Of a DNA stretch of 64,000 bases, positions 1-9,381 are shown piece by piece (positions within the stretch are counted from its first letter, which is position 1; every line of letters starts with the position of its first letter). Source of the DNA: Bradyrhizobium sp. LMTR 3 (lineage in GTDB: Bacteria; Pseudomonadota; Alphaproteobacteria; Rhizobiales; Xanthobacteraceae). The position numbers and the translations under genes were made by a program. Location of the stretch: contig NZ_MAXC01000012.1 of the NCBI RefSeq assembly GCF_001693485.1, forward strand, positions 868,001 to 932,000, in the 5' to 3' direction. The notes under the pieces are model-generated. The model was not told where the DNA came from. It saw only the letters and a list, made by a program, of their open reading frames with translations, and ran no database searches.

Positions 1-183
1 AAGTTACGGTGTCTACGAATAGGCGACCGAAGCACCGCTGCGATGGGTGTGCAGATACGCGAATGCGCTTCCGCGGCCGTCAATGCTTTGAATGGTTCCG
101 ACCTGTTTCGCGATAGACAGGTCATGCTGCGCTTCGCGCAGAAAGAACAATATCGCAGGATGTATCGACTTGAAGAGGATATC

Positions 184-492
184 GTGAATCAAAAGCAGCG
201 AACGTATCGGTCTTGGTTTTTCAAAGTACATCGCTGTGCAGCGACACTTGCTGTTGCTGCTGTGACGACAATGGGTCTATGCGCCGAACAGGCGGGTGCG
301 CGAGATCGGCTGGCGACGCCGGAGGAACGAGAGGCTTGCACACCGGACGTGCTTCGCCTTTGTAGCAGCCACATACCTGATGCAGCAGCCATCACTGCCT
401 GTCTCAGAGCCAAGTTCGTAAACCTGAGTGACCAATGTCGCTACGTGATATCGTTTCGAGACTCTGCCAAGGGAAAGGAAGGCTCGAAATGA
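184..492 (+). CDS. small exported cysteine-rich protein, unknown function
   Basis: A 102-residue protein read from a GTG at 184, chosen because AAGAGGA lies just upstream; the frame stays open upstream to 43. The N-terminus has basic residues, then a hydrophobic stretch (AATLAVAAVTTMGLCA), which looks like a signal peptide, so the product is probably periplasmic or secreted. The mature part carries a motif of the type EACTPDVLRLC...ITACL...LSDQCR. I recognise this four-cysteine pattern from small exported proteins common in Bradyrhizobium, but no function is known to me. It stands alone, about 180 bp before the carboxylase operon. Confidence 0.6.
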   Translation: MNQKQRTYRSWFFKVHRCAATLAVAAVTTMGLCAEQAGARDRLATPEEREACTPDVLRLCSSHIPDAAAITACLRAKFVNLSDQCRYVISFRDSAKGKEGSK

Positions 493-673
493 GCCAGCGC
501 CGATAGCCCAGCGGCTTCGATTGCCCACGTTCGAGACTAGCCCCTGGGGCTGAATTCCAGGACGGCAACGCCGAATGGGGACACATGAAATGGCGCGGGC
601 AATTGAGGCTGCACCAACCGCTTGCGAATGACGGAATTCTCGGGGCTGGACACTTGCTTGGACGAACAGGCGA

Positions 674-2149
674 ATGCGTAAATTACCTTTCCAAACCATT
701 CTGATCGCCAACAGAGGCGAGATTGCCGTACGAATCATCAAGACCTTGCGAGGGCTGGGGCTTCGCTCTGCAGTTGTCTACCACGATGCGGATGCGGGGA
801 CGCCGGCTGTCGCCATGGCTGACACGGCGATTGCGATCAGCGGTCGCACGCCGATTGCCGCCTATCTCGATATCCCGCAAATCATCGCTGCTGCCCACAA
901 GGCGACCGCCGACGCCCTTCATCCGGGCTATGGATTTCTCTCCGAGAATGCTGAGTTCGCCAGGGCCGTCACAAAGGCGGGCATTGCCTTCATCGGGCCA
1001 GCTCCGGAAAGCATCGAACTGATGGGCGACAAAATCAGGGCCCGCAACTTCGTTCAGCGGAACGGTTTTCCGGTTGCACCTTCGGCGATCGAAGAAGATG
1101 ATCCAGCGACATTCACATTCAGGGCGCGAACTGTTGGCGTTCCTTTGCTGGTGAAACCATCGGCTGGAGGTGGCGGCAAGGGCATGCGGATCGTGCGCGA
1201 CCTCGCTAACTTGGAGGACGCGATTGCGCAGGCGCGCAGTGAGGGGCAGAGGTATTTCGGCGATGGCCGGCTCTACGTTGAACGATACTTGGAAAACCCG
1301 CGGCACATCGAAGTACAGGTGCTCGGCGACTCCTTCAGAAACGTGGTCCATCTCTTTGAGCGGGAGTGCTCTGTGCAGCGCCGGTTCCAGAAGCTCATCG
1401 AGGAGTCGCCCTCGCCTGCGCTGTCGCCAGAGTTGCGCAAGCGGGTTTGCGAAACCGCCGCCAGCATCGCGCGCGCCGCTAACTATCGAAACGCAGGCAC
1501 TGTCGAATTCATCTTCGGTGGCGGCGAGTTTTATTTTCTGGAGATGAATACGCGTCTGCAAGTCGAGCATACTGTGACCGAGATGATCACAGGACTCGAT
1601 CTTGTTGCTCAACAGATCTATGTCGCCGCGGGCCGCGAACTTGGATTTTTGCAGTCCGATATTGTCTCGAAAGGACACGCGATCGAGGCTAGACTGTATG
1701 CGGAAGCCCCGGAACGCGGATATGTTCCGACGACTGGCAAGGTACTTGTTCTTGAGTACCCGGATGGCGATGGCGTACGGATCGACAGCGGCATCTTGCA
1801 AGGCCAGCAGATTACGACAGCGTTCGATCCCATGCTCGCAAAGATCATCGTGCATTCGCCGACGCGCAATGAGGCTGCGCTGAAGGCCCATCGGGCGATG
1901 CGGGAGCTGGTGCTTCTCGGCTGCGAGACAAACGCACACTTTCTCACACGTATCCTCCGCGACGAGGCTTTTCTGAGCGGACACGTCCATACGGGATATC
2001 TTGAGGAAAATCCGCACATCGCATCGGGCGAACCTGCGTCCGACTTATCGGCCTTCCTCGCCACAGCCGCCCTCCTGACGAGACCTGTCCGCGAATCGGC
2101 AGATGCCGTGCCCGAGCTTCACGCCGCGCTGGGCAGCTGGAGAAACTGA
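674..2149 (+). CDS. acyl-CoA carboxylase, biotin carboxylase subunit
   Basis: This 491-residue ATP-grasp enzyme carboxylates biotin held on a carrier protein, using ATP and bicarbonate. It begins with the family N-terminus (TILIANRGEIAVRI). The glycine-rich ATP loop GGGGKGMRIV is near residue 165, and the catalytic block EMNTRLQVEHTVTE is near residue 296. It is slightly longer than the roughly 450 residues of stand-alone AccC and ends with a short extension. The carrier gene starts one base after its stop and the carboxyltransferase follows, so the three form an operon. Because the carboxyltransferase belongs to the methylcrotonyl/geranyl/propionyl-CoA type, this is probably a catabolic acyl-CoA carboxylase rather than the fatty-acid synthesis enzyme. 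Confidence 0.93.
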   Translation: MRKLPFQTILIANRGEIAVRIIKTLRGLGLRSAVVYHDADAGTPAVAMADTAIAISGRTPIAAYLDIPQIIAAAHKATADALHPGYGFLSENAEFARAVTKAGIAFIGPAPESIELMGDKIRARNFVQRNGFPVAPSAIEEDDPATFTFRARTVGVPLLVKPSAGGGGKGMRIVRDLANLEDAIAQARSEGQRYFGDGRLYVERYLENPRHIEVQVLGDSFRNVVHLFERECSVQRRFQKLIEESPSPALSPELRKRVCETAASIARAANYRNAGTVEFIFGGGEFYFLEMNTRLQVEHTVTEMITGLDLVAQQIYVAAGRELGFLQSDIVSKGHAIEARLYAEAPERGYVPTTGKVLVLEYPDGDGVRIDSGILQGQQITTAFDPMLAKIIVHSPTRNEAALKAHRAMRELVLLGCETNAHFLTRILRDEAFLSGHVHTGYLEENPHIASGEPASDLSAFLATAALLTRPVRESADAVPELHAALGSWRN

Positions 2150-2150
2150 C

Positions 2151-2654
2151 GTGAAACACTCTTTTGAAGTTGATGGCGTAGATTATCAGTTATCGCTTTC
2201 ACGCTGCCAACAGGGCTATCGCCTTCGCTTGTGTAATAAAGTGATTGCCCCAGTCGCGCTCTCCCAGCAAGCCGAGGGTTGCGGCGTCCTTACCATCGCT
2301 GGCGAAAGCGAACCGGTCAGGTTCGCCATCGACGGCGAGGTCATTCACGTGCATATCCGCGGCAGGACGCGCATTTTGCACTACCGCGACCCGTTGAGAA
2401 CGCTCGCTTGCGCGAATAATGAGGCGGATCATCTCCTGACCCGCGCGCCAATGCCGGGCCTCGTCGTGACGACCAGCGTTTCGCCTGGTCAATCCGTCTC
2501 CGCAGGCACGGCGCTCATGAAAATCGAGAGCATGAAGTTGGAAACCATCATACGCTCTTCACGGGACGGCGTGATTGACCGAATCCACTTCAACGAAGGC
2601 GAGAGCTTCGAGCGAGGCGCAGTGCTGGTTACGCTCTCCGATGAAGGGCGTTGA
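2151..2654 (+). CDS. biotin carboxyl carrier subunit of acyl-CoA carboxylase
   Basis: A 167-residue protein starting at GTG 2151, one base after the biotin carboxylase stop. The C-terminal half is a biotinyl domain: APMPGLVV, then the biotin site ESMKLE with the lysine at about residue 129, then GVIDRIHFNEGESFERGAVLVTL. The site reads SMKL rather than the usual AMKM, a variation seen in some catabolic carboxylases. The N-terminal half is a beta-rich linker. In methylcrotonyl- and propionyl-CoA carboxylases this domain is normally fused to the biotin carboxylase; here it is a separate polypeptide, so the enzyme is a three-gene, split-subunit form. Confidence 0.9.
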   Translation: MKHSFEVDGVDYQLSLSRCQQGYRLRLCNKVIAPVALSQQAEGCGVLTIAGESEPVRFAIDGEVIHVHIRGRTRILHYRDPLRTLACANNEADHLLTRAPMPGLVVTTSVSPGQSVSAGTALMKIESMKLETIIRSSRDGVIDRIHFNEGESFERGAVLVTLSDEGR

Positions 2655-2655
2655 G

Positions 2656-4263
2656 ATGCAGCGGATCGCTTCTGCAGCGGATGTCAAATCCCAGGACTTT
2701 TGCCTCAACGAACTCCACAACAAACGACTTGCGGCCGAATTAAAGGAACGGCAACGTGCCGCCCGCTTCAACCGTCCCGAACGGGACCTTGAGCGCCTGC
2801 GTCGGCAGAACAAACTGTTTGTGCGTGATCGGATTGAGGCTTTGCTCGATCCAGACACTCCGTTCCTCGAGCTTTCGACGCTAGCCGCTAACAAGGCTTA
2901 CGACGGCGAGGTGCCTGGAGCAGCGCAGGTTGTCGGCATCGGCATCGTATCGGGTCGCGAAGTCATTGTTCACGCGGATGACGCGAGCGTGAAGGGCGGC
3001 GCATGGTACCCGCTATCTGTCAAGAAGATCGTGCGCGCTTTGGATATAGCGATCGAGAACCGTCTGCCCGTGGTTCATCTGTGCGACTGTGCCGGCGGAT
3101 TCCTGCCTTTGCAGGCGGAGTTCTTCGCGGATCGGTACTACGCGGGTCGAATCTTCCGCAACCAATCTATTCTCTCAAAGATGGGAGTGCCGCAAGTCGC
3201 CATCGCGATGGGTCATTGCACCGCGGGAGGGGCGTACGTACCCGCGCTTAGCGACTACAACATCATCGTGGAGGGAACGGGCGCGATTTTTCTAGGGGGC
3301 CCCCCAGTTGTGAAAGCGGCCACGGGCGAAACGGTATCCGTCGAAGAGCTTGGCGGCGCTCATATGCATACCAGCGTGTCTGGAACGAGTGACTATTTCG
3401 CACACTCCGAGATGCACGCGATTGCCATTGCGCGGGACATTGTCGCTCGTTTCGATGGTGCTACGAAAGCCTCGATCAATAGGGTCGCTCCTGAGCCGCC
3501 CGCTTACGATGCGTCTGAGTTGTACGGCATTCTTCCCAGGGATCCTCGAGTGCAGTTCGACATGCGGGAGATTATCGCCCGTCTAGTCGACGGCAGCCGA
3601 TTTCACGAATACCAGCCTCGCTATGGCGAGTCTTTGGTGTGCGGCTTCGCCCGCCTTTATGGATATCAGATCGGGCTTATTGCAAACAACGGTGCGCTGT
3701 TCAGCGATAGCGCGCTGAAGGGCGCTCACTTCATCCAATTGTGCGACAAGAATCGAACGCCCCTGCTGTTTCTGCAGAATATCACGGGTTTCATGGTCGG
3801 CCGCGAATACGAACGGCGTGGCATCACCAAGGATGGCGCCAAGCTGATCATGGCCGTCTCTGGAGCGTCGGTGCCTAAATTCACGGTTATTTGCAACCGC
3901 TCCCACGGAGCGGGGACATTCGCTATGGCGGGACGAGCTTTCGATCCACGCTTTATGTTCTCCTGGCCGCAGTCTCAAATTTCAGCGATGGGTGCAGAGC
4001 AAGCGGCAGGCGTGCTTACCCATGTCAAGGCAAGACAATTGGCCCGGGCGGGTGGACGTTTATCGGAACAAGATTTGGCGGCCATTCGAGAGCCTATTGT
4101 CGAAGAGTATCGGGAACGATCGAGCGCCTACTATGCAACTTCCGAAATCTGGGACGACGGCATTCTTGATCCCGTCGACACCAGAAACGCGCTCGCAATC
4201 GTCCTGAGCGCTTCGCTCAATACTCCCATCGAGGCGCCACGTTACGGCGTCTTCAGACTGTAG
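2656..4263 (+). CDS. acyl-CoA carboxylase, carboxyltransferase (beta) subunit
   Basis: A 535-residue carboxyltransferase that moves the carboxyl group from biotin to an acyl-CoA. The ATG at 2656 was chosen because it lies one base after the carrier stop and gives the usual length; the frame is open from 2575. Diagnostic stretches are VKGGAWYPLSVKK, GHCTAGGAYVPALSDYNI and GAIFLGGPPVVKAATGE, followed later by NITGFMVGREYE and SHGAGTFAMAGRAF. The GTIFLGGPPLVKAATGE-type motif is characteristic of methylcrotonyl-, geranyl- and related CoA carboxylases rather than AccA/AccD. The exact substrate cannot be told from sequence alone. It is the last gene of the operon. Confidence 0.92.
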   Translation: MQRIASAADVKSQDFCLNELHNKRLAAELKERQRAARFNRPERDLERLRRQNKLFVRDRIEALLDPDTPFLELSTLAANKAYDGEVPGAAQVVGIGIVSGREVIVHADDASVKGGAWYPLSVKKIVRALDIAIENRLPVVHLCDCAGGFLPLQAEFFADRYYAGRIFRNQSILSKMGVPQVAIAMGHCTAGGAYVPALSDYNIIVEGTGAIFLGGPPVVKAATGETVSVEELGGAHMHTSVSGTSDYFAHSEMHAIAIARDIVARFDGATKASINRVAPEPPAYDASELYGILPRDPRVQFDMREIIARLVDGSRFHEYQPRYGESLVCGFARLYGYQIGLIANNGALFSDSALKGAHFIQLCDKNRTPLLFLQNITGFMVGREYERRGITKDGAKLIMAVSGASVPKFTVICNRSHGAGTFAMAGRAFDPRFMFSWPQSQISAMGAEQAAGVLTHVKARQLARAGGRLSEQDLAAIREPIVEEYRERSSAYYATSEIWDDGILDPVDTRNALAIVLSASLNTPIEAPRYGVFRL

Positions 4264-4776
4264 CGATCGGATCAGGCGCAAAGCGAGAAGGCGCTGATCA
4301 TGCCATCCTTCGATTTGACGGCTTCGAAATCGGCGGCTGGGTCGTCTACCTCCACACTCACGGAAAGGAAGATAAGTGGAAACGCATCACCTTCGCCGCA
4401 GCCTTCCGCCGATGAGAGCCGGCTCTGAACTCAATGTGCTCCAGTATCGACACTTTCGAAGCAGCTAGAGGAGACCGGGTTCGAACCCGCTCCGGTGGCG
4501 ACCACTGAGGCGCTGATGCATCAGCGAAGTTTGACGCAACACGGGCGAGCGGTTTCAGAAACGTTCTGTGCCAGCACCAGGTCATCGCACGAATGGGATT
4601 CGTCAGCTTCCGACGCCGATATGTCCTTCGAACGCGATTTGCTGTCTCAACCACGCAGCTTGCGCTTATCGCCTTTGGGGCCCGACTAGCTTTCGCCTCT
4701 CAGAGGATCAAATCCCGCGACCCAAGCGCCCGAAGCGACGTTCTCGTCGCCCCGAACGGACCGAGGAGCACACCTA
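4264..4776 (+). other. non-coding stretch after the carboxylase operon
   Basis: No ORF here has family-like sequence. The open frames are short and arginine- or serine-rich, as expected for shadow frames in GC-rich DNA. No promoter or repeat was recognised. Confidence 0.4.
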
Positions 4777-5319
4777 GTGGACAAGTCCAACAAACAATCA
4801 ACATTTGAAGAACACTCCGATCAAGGGCAGCCGGTAAAAGACGGGAAATGGCATCACGGCCTGAACCGCGAAGATACTCAGCGCGCCCCTCGCAAGGTCC
4901 AAGTTCGCACATTTGTCAGAGAGGCTGCCCTCGACTCAGTCCCGATTGGGCTTCGCGCTCTGATATTGATCAACTGTGGAGCTGGGCTTGCAGTCTTGTC
5001 ATCTCTCGAAGGCGTAGAAATCAGAGCCACAATCGATCTGAGCCTTATCGGCGCCCTCTCTTCAGCAGCGATGTACTTCGCGTTGGGGGCTGCGCTCGCT
5101 TTCCTTGCAATGTTCGCCGGCACCGCTGCTGAAATGGCGGTTTCGAGGCTCACGACTTGTGAGCCACAACGGATCCAAGAGACGCGCCGCTTGCGCACTG
5201 CGAACGCCGCGCGCATTTGCCACGTCTGTTCGTTTATTTCCGCGCTGGCCTCGCTAGCTTTATTCGCTTCTGGAATGGCCGAGGCGAGCTCCACACTGCC
5301 GATGCTTCTGCAGAGGTAA
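4777..5319 (+). CDS. hypothetical membrane protein
   Basis: A 180-residue protein starting with GTG at 4777. The first 55 residues are polar and charged. Three to four hydrophobic segments follow: around 60-85 (LRALILINCGAGLAVLSSL), 95-125 (LSLIGALSSAAMYFALGAALAF) and 150-175 (FISALASLALFASGMAEA). It is therefore likely an inner-membrane protein with a cytoplasmic N-terminal region. I do not recognise a named family. It precedes a small zinc-ribbon gene by about 70 bp in the same orientation. Confidence 0.55.
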   Translation: MDKSNKQSTFEEHSDQGQPVKDGKWHHGLNREDTQRAPRKVQVRTFVREAALDSVPIGLRALILINCGAGLAVLSSLEGVEIRATIDLSLIGALSSAAMYFALGAALAFLAMFAGTAAEMAVSRLTTCEPQRIQETRRLRTANAARICHVCSFISALASLALFASGMAEASSTLPMLLQR

Positions 5320-5389
5320 GCTGCCCAAGCGCCTTTGGACTTGACTAGAACCGAGCTCGCGAGCTGAGAACTGGCAGGAGCCCTCGCCC

Positions 5390-5638
5390 ATGCAGTGCCC
5401 GAAATGCAACTCCGATGATTGGTGCGAAATCGCGTCACATGATCCCTGGAGCGGCCGACCGATGATCGCCTGCAATGTCTGCGGCGAATATACTGCGCAC
5501 AAGCCGGCCGAGCGCGAGGAGGCGTACGCGATCATTGCCGGCGCCCTCACTGGCGAGCACCAACACGACGCTCCGGCTGATGCGGGCAAGATCCTGGATG
5601 CCCTGGAGAATGCTGGTCTAACGATTGCGCGCACCTGA
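5390..5638 (+). CDS. small zinc-ribbon protein
   Basis: An 82-residue protein whose N-terminus holds two CxxC pairs (CPKC at residues 3-6 and CNVC at about 29-32), giving a classical four-cysteine zinc ribbon. The tail is acidic and helical. The motif resembles small restriction-alleviation or phage-type zinc-finger proteins, but sequence alone does not assign a function. Start ATG 5390 leaves the first cysteine at position 3. Confidence 0.6.
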   Translation: MQCPKCNSDDWCEIASHDPWSGRPMIACNVCGEYTAHKPAEREEAYAIIAGALTGEHQHDAPADAGKILDALENAGLTIART

Positions 5639-6893
5639 AAGCGAATAAAAGACCGACCCGTCCATGAACCACACCGTTCCAAGCCCGCAGACCAGACATC
5701 CCACGCACCGAAAAACGGTGACTATCGGGGCGTCTTCGTGATCGTAATGCGAGGCTTCACGCCGCTATCACCGATCTAAAGCGGCAGGCTGAGCGAGTGG
5801 CATCGAGCCAGCACGATCAGCATTTTAGCCGACTATTTCCGTACCCCACCCTCTTGCGCCCGCACCACCTCGAGGAGACCACATTCAGGAATGCCGCGTA
5901 ATGGCTCGCGGCTCTGAGCCGCATGTGTTGCACAGTGGAAGATACGCTCGAGCCGGGGATTCGTGCGCGATCCGGTGGAGCTGCTGGGCAGTTGCGCCGA
6001 GATCTGTGCAAGGTCGAGATGTCGGGCCCGGTCACGTCATTGTGCGTGTCGTTCTTGGGCAATAAAAGTCGCCGTTGTCGACACAAGTTGGCTAGGTCAC
6101 GGCGGGTTTCCTTTTGGATTCATTCCTCTCATTCTTTGCGCCCCATCGTGATCTTAAGCTTCTTTGGTTCAATAATTACAGCGTCGACCCGTCACGTGGT
6201 GGCGATGTCGCGCGCGGCGCAAGGAGCGGAAGCACGATTCAGGAGGCTCAGCCGCTTTGAAGGTGTCAGCCTCGACGATCCAGAAGCTAAACGACTTCCA
6301 GACACTGCCTAGCGACTGCTACGAGTTCTCGACTTCGCGCCTGCCTGTGCGGATTCCGGGCCTTTGTCGTGAACAGCCGGTAGGCGATCGCCATCGTCTG
6401 TGGACGCTCCTGATGGACGATTGCGCCCTCGTCGCGAGCCCATCTGGCACGACAACGCTAGGTGCCGTGACGATCTTGATGAAAAACATCCTAGGATAAC
6501 CATGTAACCTACGGGCCGTACGGCTGTTGTCGGCGATAGTCGTCCAGCCATGTTCGTCGGCCCAAGCCAGGATGAGCTCTGAAAGCTCGATTTGGCGTCC
6601 ATCTCGATCGATTCGATAACCAGCATGAATGTCGGAAAGTATCATGTTTGCGCGAGGACCGCTGCACTGGTGGCCGCCGCGCGCGGCCCGCTCCTCGGCC
6701 GAAGATTTCTCAGTCGTCCTGGTCTGAATGGAAACACGCGCAGAACGTGTTTCCATTCAGCTAAACTGCCCTGGGAGGGCGGTTTCTCAGAAAGCGGCGG
6801 GCTGCACTTGGTCGCTTGTGTCCCCGTCACTCTGGAACGCGCGAGATTGCATATTGGGCGGCACAAATGTTTCAGCCAAGCCATTAAAAGGGA
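5639..6893 (+). other. long stretch without a convincing gene
   Basis: About 1.2 kb in which overlapping open frames on both strands (for example minus 6319-6756 and plus 5923-6312) show no recognisable family sequence. The only clear structure is the perfect inverted repeat at 6724-6760, listed separately. The stretch may be decayed island DNA. Confidence 0.4.
6724..6760. repeat. perfect 15-bp inverted repeat with 7-base loop
   Basis: CTGAATGGAAACACG at 6724-6738 is followed after 7 bases by its exact reverse complement at 6746-6760. There is no T-run on either side, so it is not a classical intrinsic terminator. It could be the joined ends of a small mobile-element remnant, a protein-binding dyad or an RNA hairpin. 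Confidence 0.7.
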
Positions 6894-6924
6894 TTGAACC
6901 TGACGCTGCGTCAGGTTGTAGGAA
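6894..6924 (+). promoter_or_regulatory. NolA-type (MerR-family) promoter upstream of trpDC
   Basis: A -35 box TTGAAC at 6894-6899 and a -10 box TAGGAA at 6919-6924 are separated by 19 bp. The spacer holds a perfect dyad, AACCTGACGC and its exact complement around a central T. An over-long spacer with a dyad inside is the hallmark of MerR-family activated promoters. Four other copies exist in this window, one of them upstream of nolA, whose product is a MerR-type regulator. Confidence 0.75.
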
Positions 6925-6930
6925 TCAATT

Positions 6931-6975
6931 ATGACCAACCTACGCCACGCAAGCCATGGCTACCGGCTGACGCGC
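6931..6975 (+). pseudogene. decayed 5' fragment of nolA
   Basis: Directly after the NolA-type promoter, ATGACCAACCTACGCCACG closely matches the first codons of nolA at 53618 (ATGACAAAACCTACACCACG). It carries a one-base deletion that shifts the frame, after which similarity fades. Promoter plus gene start therefore look like a copy of the nolA 5' end. The judgement is by eye. Confidence 0.5.
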
Positions 6976-7127
6976 CCGCCGGGTCGCCGAACGCATGAAC
7001 GCCAATTTGCAACTGACGCCTGTTCGAATCGACCTTCCGCTGATGAAGCCGGAAGGCTGGCAGATCATGCCGCCTGTCGATCTCGCATCCGGCGAGGGCA
7101 AAGAGCTGAAAGAAGGCCCTCAACCCA

Positions 7128-7143
7128 TGTTGTGCGACAAACA
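7128..7143 (+). promoter_or_regulatory. NifA upstream activator site for trpDC
   Basis: TGT-TGTGCGACAA-ACA is a perfect match to the NifA site TGT-N10-ACA. It lies about 70-85 bp upstream of a -24/-12 promoter at 7213, inside the normal working distance for NifA. Confidence 0.65.
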
Positions 7144-7212
7144 GCGCGCGGCCTTTGTCACTAAGCTGGAACATGAAGGTCGGCACATCGATCAAAGAGG
7201 CAACCTTCGCCC

Positions 7213-7228
7213 TGGCAAAACGCTGGCA
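7213..7228 (+). promoter_or_regulatory. sigma-54 (-24/-12) promoter of trpDC
   Basis: TGGCAAAACGCTGGCA has the invariant GG-N10-GC spacing and matches the -24 (TGGCA) and -12 (T.GCA) elements. The expected transcription start is about 20 bp before the trpD ATG at 7260. Combined with the perfect NifA site upstream, it suggests nitrogen-fixation-coupled expression. Confidence 0.65.
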
Positions 7229-7259
7229 ATAGCTACAACCAAGCACGTTCGAAAGCACG

Positions 7260-8273
7260 ATGGACGCCCTCAAATCGATTATTGGCAAGCTCGCCAGTGG
7301 CGCCACGTTGACCTGCGAGGAGACGGCATCAGCTTTTGACAGCATGATTTCGGGCGAAGCCACACCCTCGCAGATGGGCGGACTTCTGATGGCGCTGCGG
7401 GTGCGCGGCGAGACGGTGGACGAAATTACCGGCGCCGCTTCCGCGATGCGGAGTAAGATGCTGCGAGTCAATGCGCCGCACGATTCCGTCGACATTGTCG
7501 GCACTGGCGGCGACGCTTTGGGCTCGGTCAACGTGTCGACCTGCGCCGCTTTCATCGTTGCTGGTGCTGGCGTACGGGTGGCCAAACATGGCAACGGCGC
7601 AATGTCCTCGCGCTCGGGCGCTGCTGACGTGTTGGCGTCGCTCGGTGTGAGGATCGACATCGCCCCTGAAGACATCGCTCGCTGCGTGCGCGAAGCCGGC
7701 ATCGGCTTCATGTTTGCGCCGGTCCATCATCCCGTTATGAAGCACGTCCGCCCGACCCGGCTTGAGCTTGCGACCCGCACCATCTTCAATCTGCTCGGAC
7801 CGCTGTGCAATCCGGCGGGCGTCAAGCGACAGATAGTGGGGGTGTTTTCGCGGCAGTGGGTGCTGCCTTTGGCGCAGGTGTTGAAAACTCTTGGCGCTGA
7901 GTCGGTGTGGGTGGTGCACGGCTTGGACGGACTTGATGAGCTCACCTTGACCGGCCCGACCTTTGTTGCCTCGCTTGAGACCGGCAAGATCCGCACCTTC
8001 GAAGTGACCCCCGAACAGGCTGGTCTCCCCCGCTGTGCCAGCGAGGGACTGAAGGGCGGCGATGCCAATGCCAATGCAGTGGCACTGAAAAGCGTGCTCG
8101 ACGGCACCCCAAGCCCTTATCGCGATATCGCGCTTCTCAATGCGGCCGCGGCATTGATCGTGGCCGGCCGTGCCAAAACCTTGAAGGAAGGCGTCGCTCT
8201 TGGGCAGAAATCGCTTGGTAGCGGTGCCGCGGCGGCGCGATTGAAACACCTGATCGCAGTATCCAACGCCTAA
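7260..8273 (+). CDS. trpD: anthranilate phosphoribosyltransferase
   Basis: TrpD transfers phosphoribose from PRPP to anthranilate, the second step of tryptophan synthesis. The 337-residue length is normal for the family. Key motifs are present: the PRPP-binding loop [14 protein letters not shown] near residue 80, [17 protein letters not shown] near 107, and [12 protein letters not shown] near 158. trpC begins 16 bp downstream. trpG, which usually precedes trpD, is absent. A pair without trpG inside a symbiosis island suggests a second copy beside the chromosomal trp genes. Upstream DNA carries a sigma-54 promoter with a NifA site and, further out, a NolA-type promoter. Confidence 0.95.
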   Translation: MDALKSIIGKLASGATLTCEETASAFDSMISGEATPSQMGGLLMALRVRGETVDEITGAASAMRSKMLRVNAPHDSVDIVGTGGDALGSVNVSTCAAFIVAGAGVRVAKHGNGAMSSRSGAADVLASLGVRIDIAPEDIARCVREAGIGFMFAPVHHPVMKHVRPTRLELATRTIFNLLGPLCNPAGVKRQIVGVFSRQWVLPLAQVLKTLGAESVWVVHGLDGLDELTLTGPTFVASLETGKIRTFEVTPEQAGLPRCASEGLKGGDANANAVALKSVLDGTPSPYRDIALLNAAAALIVAGRAKTLKEGVALGQKSLGSGAAAARLKHLIAVSNA

Positions 8274-8289
8274 CAGCCGAGCCCAACCG

Positions 8290-9108
8290 ATGTCGTATAT
8301 CTTGACGAAGATCAAAGCCTACAAGCGCGAAGAGATCGCAGCCGCCAAGCGCGCCTTGCCACTTTCAGACGTCGAAGCGCTCGCGCGGCAGGCCTCACCG
8401 CCGCGGGGTTTTCTCGCCGCCATCTGCAACAAGCACGCAGCAGATGAATATGCGCTGATCGCCGAGATCAAAACGACCTCTGCCTCCAAGGGCCTTATCC
8501 GGAGCGACTTCGATCTGCCCTCGCTAGCCAGGGCCTATGAAGGGGGCGGCGCGGCCTGTCTGTCGGTGCTGACGGACACCCACCCCTTCCAGGGGCACCC
8601 TGATTTCACGGTGGCGGCGCGCGCGGCATCATATCTTCCGGTGCTGCGCAAGGACTTCTTGCTTGACACCTATCAGGTGGCCGAAGCGCGCGCTCAGGGG
8701 GCTGACTGCATCCTGATCATCATGGCGGCGCTCGAAGACGAAGCCGCTCGTGAGATAGAGGCTGCGGCCATGGCCCATGGTATGGATGTGCTGATCGAGA
8801 TCAACGACGTCGACGAGATCGATCGGGCGCTAAAACTTCGCTCGCCGATGATCGGCATCAACAACCGCAACCTGCGCACCTCCGAGACCTCTCTTACGAT
8901 CAGCGAGGCGCTGGCGCCGCTCCTACCGAAGAATCGCGTGATCGTCGGCGAGAGCGGTATCCGCTCGCAGGGCGACGTTCTGCGTCTTTCGCGGCTTGGC
9001 ATTTCGACCTTCCTGGTCGGAGAAAGTCTGATGCGGCAGGCTGATGTAAGGGCGGCGACCCGCGCGCTGCTCTCGCGCGAGGCGGCGGTTTCAACCGGAG
9101 CGCAGTGA
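8290..9108 (+). CDS. trpC: indole-3-glycerol phosphate synthase
   Basis: TrpC closes the indole ring of tryptophan by converting CdRP to indole-3-glycerol phosphate. The 272-residue length fits the stand-alone enzyme. Visible motifs are [11 protein letters not shown] (substrate-binding lysine and serine), [13 protein letters not shown] with the catalytic lysine, GINNRNLRT, and the final phosphate-binding [12 protein letters not shown] and FLVGESLMR. It follows trpD by 16 bp and is presumably co-transcribed. Neither moaC nor another trp gene follows, unlike typical alphaproteobacterial chromosomal clusters, which supports a transferred or duplicated pair. Confidence 0.95.
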   Translation: MSYILTKIKAYKREEIAAAKRALPLSDVEALARQASPPRGFLAAICNKHAADEYALIAEIKTTSASKGLIRSDFDLPSLARAYEGGGAACLSVLTDTHPFQGHPDFTVAARAASYLPVLRKDFLLDTYQVAEARAQGADCILIIMAALEDEAAREIEAAAMAHGMDVLIEINDVDEIDRALKLRSPMIGINNRNLRTSETSLTISEALAPLLPKNRVIVGESGIRSQGDVLRLSRLGISTFLVGESLMRQADVRAATRALLSREAAVSTGAQ

Positions 9109-9381
9109 TGCGCGCAAAACCTCCCAGCCAAGCTCCCTTCGCTCCTAATACTGCTCGGCGTCGCCGCTGTTCGACGACGGCTATTCAGCATTCAGAAGGT
9201 CCGCGGAACTCAATCACGTCAGCCCGGAGCCGTGGTCTCCCCTGCTTTGAGTGGGCCGATAAGTGCAGCCGATGATGGAGAGGCGAAATGCACCTTTTGA
9301 ACGAAATAGCGGTGCCCTAGCCCGAGGATTTAACGGCAGAATCATGGAAAATTTTCAAAAATCGCGTCGGAGATTGGTCAG

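Noticed and set aside
643..658. Sigma-54-like element GGGCTGGACACTTGCT before the biotin carboxylase gene
   Set aside because: The spacing fits, but the -24 part is poor, no NifA site lies upstream, and the start point would leave a leader of only about five bases.
683..2017. 444-codon ORF antisense to the biotin carboxylase gene
   Set aside because: A mirror frame of a well-supported enzyme gene; long antisense frames are expected in GC-rich DNA.
6319..6756. Minus-strand 145-codon ORF
   Set aside because: Its start lies in the inverted repeat and its sequence is arginine/serine-rich without family motifs; probably a shadow frame.
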